From Dromaius novaehollandiae (Eukaryota > Chordata > Aves > Casuariiformes > Dromaiidae), in contig NC_088100.1 in NCBI RefSeq assembly GCF_036370855.1, positions 38,142,563 to 38,206,562 of the forward strand: DNA of 64,000 bases, read 5' to 3'. The stretch's first letter is position 1. Every line of letters begins with the position of its first letter. Positions 59,351-64,000 of the stretch are shown here, in pieces. The position numbers and the translations under genes are program-made. Under the pieces are notes generated by a model, which did no database searches, was not told the DNA's origin, and saw only the letters and a program-made list of their open reading frames with translations.

Positions 59351-59390
59351 CTAAAAAAAAAAGAAAGAAAAAGAAAAAGAAAAAGAAACA
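59351..59390. repeat. A/G-rich simple repeat
   Basis: AAAGAAAGAAAAAG-type repeat in intron 1, a few hundred bases from the CpG island, followed by CACCACCACC. Confidence 0.9.
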
Positions 59391-60029
59391 CCACCACCAA
59401 CAACAAAAACACAAGTCGTGGTCAGTTTCCATGAGGACAGACAGACCGACTGACCACCTCAACAAAAAAAGGACCAGATTTTAAAGATTCAGTGGTTGGC
59501 CCCTAAGAAGACAGCATGGAAACATCCTTTAAAACTAACTGTAAGATTTCAGCTCTCTGCTATCTCTGCTGTCCAGAGCCAGTAACACTGAGAGCTGCTA
59601 ACTAAAGGCCACAAATAAATATCGCCAAGAACTTCAGAAACACGAAAGACCTCCCGGGAATCTCCAGCTGAGGAAGCCAGGCAGAGGCTGCCGGGTGGGG
59701 GGGAGGGAGACTGAACCGTTTCCAAGCGCCAGGCAGAGGCGGGAGTGGAGGGGTGAAGGTGCCCGTTTCGGCTCTCATTACACATCTGCACGTAGCCGGG
59801 CGGCGGCCAGCGACAACAGAGTACTCAGCAGAACAAGCGGCCGAGCCGCTCTTCCGCCTCGAGCAGGTCCCCTCCCAGCCTGCGTGGCTGCCTGCCCCGG
59901 CCTCGTCCCTTCAGCGGCCTTATCCCTTCTCCCAGCTGCCGCTGCGGTCCCGTCCCCCGCGCCAGCCCCTCCGCCGGGCGCCCCCCTTCCCCCCCCCGCA
60001 CACATCAGCAGGACGCGGCCCGCCCTCAC

Positions 60030-60190
60030 CAGTCGCTAGATGAAGGGGCTGGGGCGAGCGGGACGGGATGCGCGCTGGGCAGCGCGGCAACTCATCCTCA
60101 GTGACACCGGGACAGGGGCAGGGCCAGGCTGCTGCGGCTCGCGCGAACCCTCACACGGCGACGGTGGCAGCGGCAGCAGCCGGGACCAAC
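60030..60190 (-). other. IBTK: IBTK exon 1, non-coding (5' UTR); upper boundary approximate
   Basis: Inside the CpG island the minus strand shows a good splice donor, CTG|GTGAGG, with exon sequence starting at 60030. The exon has to join the acceptor at 52745-52746 upstream of the start codon. The transcription start is not visible directly. I place it near 60150-60200 because two CCAAT boxes lie at 60249-60286. An alternative donor (GAG|GTGAGG, exon from 60271) sits between those boxes and is less likely. Additional non-coding exons within intron 1 cannot be excluded. Confidence 0.5.
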
Positions 60191-60248
60191 GACGCAGAAC
60201 CAGGGACAAGCAGAGCAACCGCCGCACCCCCGAAGAAGCAAGCAGCGG

Positions 60249-60253
60249 ATTGG
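60249..60253 (-). promoter_or_regulatory. Second CCAAT box
   Basis: Reads CGCCAATCC on the minus strand, 33 bases (about three helical turns) from the other CCAAT box, a spacing common for paired NF-Y sites. Confidence 0.5.
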
Positions 60254-60281
60254 CGGCGGCGCCGCCTCACCTCGCGCGCCC

Positions 60282-60286
60282 ATTGG
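60282..60286 (-). promoter_or_regulatory. CCAAT box (NF-Y type)
   Basis: Reads CCAAT on the minus strand in the context GCAGCCAATGGG. About 90-130 bp upstream of the inferred start, the usual NF-Y position. Confidence 0.55.
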
Positions 60287-60412
60287 CTGCGGCTACCGCC
60301 TTGCCCCCGCCCCCCCTCCGCCACCGCGGAGCCCGGATTGACTGACAGGCCGGGTCAGGGGGCGGGCCCGGCAGCGCGCTCAGCCGGCGGCAGGGGTGGG
60401 GGAATGGAGCGG

Positions 60413-60420
60413 TGACGTCA
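60413..60420. promoter_or_regulatory. Perfect CRE palindrome TGACGTCA
   Basis: The full 8-bp CREB/ATF consensus inside the CpG island, roughly 220-260 bp upstream of the inferred IBTK start. Context and exact match make function plausible; binding is not shown. Confidence 0.6.
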
Positions 60421-60974
60421 CGGCCGTTCCGTGGTGCGCGAGGGTTCAAACGGAAACGGTTAACGTCTGGGGGGGTGCATACGGAGCGAGGGGGGAGGTG
60501 CAGGTAGTTAGAGGAAAGAGGGAAAAGCGGGCAGCGGAGGTCCTTCGGGAAATACCGCGCGAATGAGGGAAAGCCGAGGTGTTTCTGTGCCCTTTTTCTT
60601 TCAGGCTGTACTGAAAAAAGAAAACCATGGCTAGATGCTTACCTAAAGTGTTTTTAACATGTAACTGGAAGCATTGGCTGGAGTATTGTAAAACCATGTT
60701 AAGCAGTAGTTAAATGAAGCAGATGCCTGCCTAAGAAAAAAAGCAAAAGCTGCCTTTGAAGCATTGTTAACCTCACGAAAATCAGAGGCTATTGTGGGGA
60801 AAGTGGGGAGGAGCGCTGTGCCTGGCTGTGAGGAAGGAGAGAGGATATCTAGGCAAACCAGTGCTTCTCCCAGCCTCCAGGAAGACACTAAAGCAAATAG
60901 ATAAATAATCATTCTGCGCATCTCTACAAAGTACTGAAGTGACAGCACTGAGGAGGCCTTGTCAAGAACAAGTT

Positions 60975-61262
60975 GTTTTAGGCCAATATAATTTCCTTCT
61001 TTGACAGAGTGAGTGGCCTAATTTATAGCATGCAGCTTGATTTTGGTGAAGCCTTTGACACTAACCCAGAGGGCAGTCTCATAAGCAAGCTTGATATGTA
61101 CATGAGGATTTGAAAAATTGCTCTCACAAAGTAATCGTCTATGGTTCACTCGATAGGCTTCTCAAGTAAACTCCCTAAGGGCTCAATTCAATTCAGCTTT
61201 TTAATTAATGGCTTGAATGATGTAACAGAAGGTACTGATTACAGGTTAATCTGGAACATAAT
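60975..61262 (+). mobile_element. Ancient decayed CR1-type RT fragment
   Basis: Translation shows LDFGEAFDTN..GSLISKLDMY and PKGSIQFSFLINGLNDVTEG, which line up with the RT motifs LDFSKAFDTV..NILISKL and [20 protein letters not shown] of CR1. Stops interrupt it. Similarity is visible only at the protein level, so it is much older than the other copies. Confidence 0.6.
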
Positions 61263-61796
61263 TAGGATTTAACATCTTAAAGTGGCAGGCTGGGAAATAA
61301 GACAAACAGTATATAACGTAAAATGCATGGTAAAAAAATCACACATCAATTTTTCCAAAGTAGAAAGGGAATACAGGCCATATATATGTCCAAATTGCCT
61401 ATGCATTTCTGTGAAAGCCATAATTCTTCCCTTGAGTGGTGCAACTGAAGAGTGATGCAGAGTTAAGAACAACCTAGTTAATTTTTAACCACAAAATATT
61501 TGAAGCTGAAAAAAGTTATCTGTGTTATTCTGCAGCAGATCAATCTGGGGGAAAAGCAAGAGTAGAAATTGTCTGTAGGTGAATCACACGCAATTTTATC
61601 CATGTCATATGACTCTGCTAATGTGAACTGTGCAGTCCGCTTTCTCTGTTTCCCTGTGCAAAGGTTCCGCTTGCTAACAGTCATTCACCTCTGTAACTGC
61701 ATGCTATGTGAAATTTATTTATGCATTATTTTCCTAGTGATCAGCTGCTTTCTGCTTCAATCATAAGCATATCTCAGAAATGGCCTTTCTACAAGT

Positions 61797-61997
61797 ATAC
61801 TGCCAGCTGGCATGCAGACACTAATGACCATGTGGGGTAACGAGGAGATCCAAATACAGCTGAAGTCAGTCACAAAAAAGGCTTTGTTGTATAATAAAGT
61901 CAAGCAACTAGCTGAAACAGGCATCCTTTGCACAGGTAAACAGTACAGTGGCAGGATCAAGAGGCTTAAAATACAGCAAGACCCAAGACAACAGTAA
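61797..61997 (+). pseudogene. Remnant of a Myb/SANT-like (MSANTD/trihelix-type) DNA-binding domain
   Basis: From the ATG at 61812 the frame reads LMTMWGNEEIQIQL, then KKALLYNKVKQLAETGIL, then QYSGRIKRLKIQ and a stop at 61995. This follows the family layout: a tryptophan, E-E-I-Q-x-x-L, K..[VL]Y-x-K[VI]..L, and I-K-x-L-K, as in the SANT-like domains of ZSCAN20/MSANTD-type proteins and Harbinger-derived MYB proteins. The expected first tryptophan (AGC TGG at 61805-61810) is present but in another frame just upstream, which suggests a frameshift and decay. Intergenic, not linked to IBTK exons. Possibly a relic of a transposon-encoded or retrocopied gene. Confidence 0.45.
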
Positions 61998-63316
61998 AAG
62001 ATTATGTATGAGACAAACAATTTCCAACAAGTTGGACTGCACTTTAGGTGCTTGCTCTTTCACACAGCTCAAGATATTGTCACGAAGAATAGAAAACTTA
62101 ATTCGTGAATAGGACTCATTATGGAGTGTGTCTGGGTGAGTCAAAAACTTGATAGAGTAACTAACAAGCTTTTAGTAATGTGTTTATATGCAAGAGTTTT
62201 GATCTTCTTGGCAGGAGTTTAGCTATCTTGATGGAAAAATAGGATATTAAATACTTTATCTATTGTTTATTCTTGACAGTTCTTTTAAAATGTCTCCATC
62301 TCATAGGTCAAAAATAGGAGTCCCTGCTGTCTTGCTCGGCCTCTGCAAAAGCAGCTTACTGATGAATATCATTAGCAGAATCAGGATGATAAAGTTTGAT
62401 TTGCTGAGATATTTTGAGGTGCTAAGGTAACTCATTATAACACAAAAATAGCTCAGACAGGTTAAGCTGAGCCTCTGTTTAAGTTACTGGGTTTTTTTAA
62501 CCAAGGGAAAATGACAGTGTTGTGGAAAACTACTCCATTTTAAGCCTTTCAGAAGAAATTAAAAGCAATGAAGATGAAAAGTTAATAACAAGTCACTGAG
62601 AATTCTTCCTAATTGGATTCTGCAAACAGTCAGATTTTTGGATGCTTGAAGAATGTATTAAGTGCCTGACAATTAGGAACTGTTGGTCTGTTTTTTTCAG
62701 TCAGTAGTGGAAAGGTCTGAATGATCACTAATAAGCATCTAATTATCTTACAGGAAAAAAGTGTTTCTCCCACCACCATTTTTACTTATTATAGCAGTTC
62801 TAGACTTAAAGTAAAAAATCTTAAAATTTTAGGAGGAATTTCAATTCTGAGAGGCTTCATTAGCATCTAGAATGTATGTTTTCTATTAGTATGTGTCTCT
62901 TTCATTGACTCTTAAGGGGTTGGAGGTTGGCTGTGCTCAAAACGTAGTACTCATTTAAGGTCAGGGGAGATGAAACTAGGCTATAGGGAGGACATTACCC
63001 CAGTTAGACAATTTTCTGGCAACTTATGAATCATATCTATCCATCCAGAATGGTTTGTAGGAATATTGAGGTAAAGTTGCATGGCTCGTCTGCTGCACCA
63101 GACTTCAGTTAATGTAAGAATTAAAAGAGGAGGTGTAAGTCACAGTAGGGAAAAAATGGGCTCTGCGCTTTATGCTATTACTGTAACAATCACATAACAG
63201 ATTTCTGAGACTGATTCTGAATGTTGAAAAAAAATGATACTTAGTTTTTCAGCCAGTAATTGAAAAGTTCAGTCTGTATATCAAACAAGACAGTAATTAT
63301 ATTTTTTTCTTTTTAG

Positions 63317-64000
63317 AAGGAGGGCCCAGGGAACTACAAGCCAGTCAGCCTCACCTCCATCCCTGGAAAGGTGATGGAACAGTTTGTCCTGGATGTCATC
63401 TCTAAGCATGTAGAGGAAAAGAAGGTCATCAGGAGTAGTCAGCATGGATTCACCAAGGGGAAATCATACTTAACCGATCTGATAGCCTTCTACAATGGGA
63501 TGACTAGCTGGGTAGATGAGGGGAGAGCAGTGGATGCTGTCTACCTTGACTTCAGCAAGACTTTTGACACAGTCTCCTATAACATCCTCATAGGCAAGCT
63601 CAAGAAGTGCAGGTTAGATGAGTGGACAGTGAGGTGGACTGAGAACTGGCTGAAAGGCAGAGCTCAGAGGGTTGTGATCAGTGATGCAAAGTCTACTTGG
63701 AGGCCTGTAGCTAGCGGTGTCCCCCAGGGGTCAGTACTGGGTCCAGTATTGTTCCGCTTCTTCATCAATGACCTGGATGAAGGGACAGAGTGCACCCGCA
63801 GCAAGGTTGCTGATGATACAAACCTGGGAGGAGTGGCTGATACACCAGAGGGCTGTGCTGCCATTCAGAGGGACCTGGACAGGCTGGAGAGTTGGACAGA
63901 GAGGAACCTCATGAAGTTCAACAAAGGCAAGTGCAGGGTCCTGCACCTAGGGAGGAATAACCCCAGGCATCAGTACAGGCTGGGGGTTGACCTGCTGGAA
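63317..64000 (+). mobile_element. CR1 LINE, comparatively young copy, continues past the window
   Basis: Begins abruptly after a T-rich stretch with GGGCCCAGGGAACTACAAGC, the CR1 RT region ([20 protein letters not shown], then QHGFTKGKS and [11 protein letters not shown]), and continues to [22 protein letters not shown] sequence at the window end. It is closer to the CR1 pattern I know than the other copies, but its frame is still interrupted. Confidence 0.9.

Larger units (their letters stand above)
52745..60029 (-). other. IBTK: IBTK intron 1
   Basis: 7.3 kb. Contains G runs at 53338-53351 and 53441-53457, a small hairpin at 52994-53022, an A/G-rich simple repeat at 59351-59390 and a plus-strand exon-like block at 57588-57703. 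No recognised coding exon. Confidence 0.75.
59690..60490. promoter_or_regulatory. IBTK: CpG island containing the IBTK promoter
   Basis: This is the only strongly CpG-rich, GC-rich block in the window, sharply different from the AT-rich flanks. It lies upstream of the first coding exon and includes GC boxes (60304-60316 and 60359-60367), two CCAAT boxes, a perfect CRE and a splice donor for exon 1. No TATA box is evident, in keeping with a broad housekeeping promoter. Open frames here on both strands are by-products of GC content. Confidence 0.85.
60491..63316. other. Upstream intergenic region
   Basis: AT-rich sequence beyond the CpG island. It holds the decayed RT fragment and the SANT-like remnant listed separately; otherwise no supported gene. 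By conserved synteny TPBG would be expected further out, but it is not in this window. Confidence 0.6.

Noticed and set aside
59695..60415. Several 80-115 codon frames on both strands of the CpG island
   Set aside because: GC-rich DNA lacks stop codons by chance; the translations are Arg/Pro/Ala-rich in all frames and resemble no protein.
1..64000. CRISPR arrays, operons, rRNA or tRNA genes
   Set aside because: Composition, introns and CR1 content show a vertebrate nuclear locus; no spaced direct repeats or cloverleaf-like sequences were noticed.

Overview
The window is nuclear DNA from a bird. Every recognisable interspersed repeat is a CR1 LINE, the typical avian retroelement, and the one gene present is a vertebrate gene with many small exons, GT-AG introns and a CpG-island promoter. 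The sequence does not let me name the species.

One gene fills almost the whole window: IBTK (inhibitor of Bruton tyrosine kinase), on the minus strand. I rebuilt it exon by exon. There is one non-coding first exon in a CpG island near 60.0-60.2 kb, then 28 coding exons from the ATG at 52719 to the TAA at 2517. All intron phases agree and the exon lengths sum to 4068 nt, giving 1355 residues; human IBTK is about 1353. Domain order is two ankyrin repeats (exon 2), RCC1-type repeats (exons 4-10), a first BTB domain (exon 12), a second BTB domain (exons 14-17), a basic nuclear-localisation-like patch (exon 21), a long low-complexity Ser/Pro/Lys-rich region (exons 21-27) and a conserved acidic/helical C-terminus (exons 28-29). 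I see no in-frame stop, missing exon or frameshift.

Layout: 1-287, end of a CR1; about 1.3-2.5 kb, probable 3' UTR; 2.5-52.7 kb, coding exons, with CR1 insertions in introns 28, 26 and 2, microsatellites and a 23-bp minisatellite in introns; 52.7-60.0 kb, intron 1; 59.7-60.5 kb, CpG-island promoter with CCAAT boxes, GC boxes and a perfect CRE; 60.5-64.0 kb, upstream intergenic DNA holding a decayed RT fragment of CR1 type, a degraded Myb/SANT-like DNA-binding-domain remnant, and a younger CR1 that runs off the window end.

I found no undescribed multi-gene system. Points worth a second look are the SANT-like remnant, a pair of CTCF-like sites in intron 9, a NAGNAG acceptor at exon 25, three consecutive non-consensus donors (exons 22-24), an encoded A30 tract starting 7 nt into intron 24, an exon-like block on the opposite strand in intron 1, and the uniform plus orientation of all CR1 copies (antisense to IBTK for those in or next to the gene).
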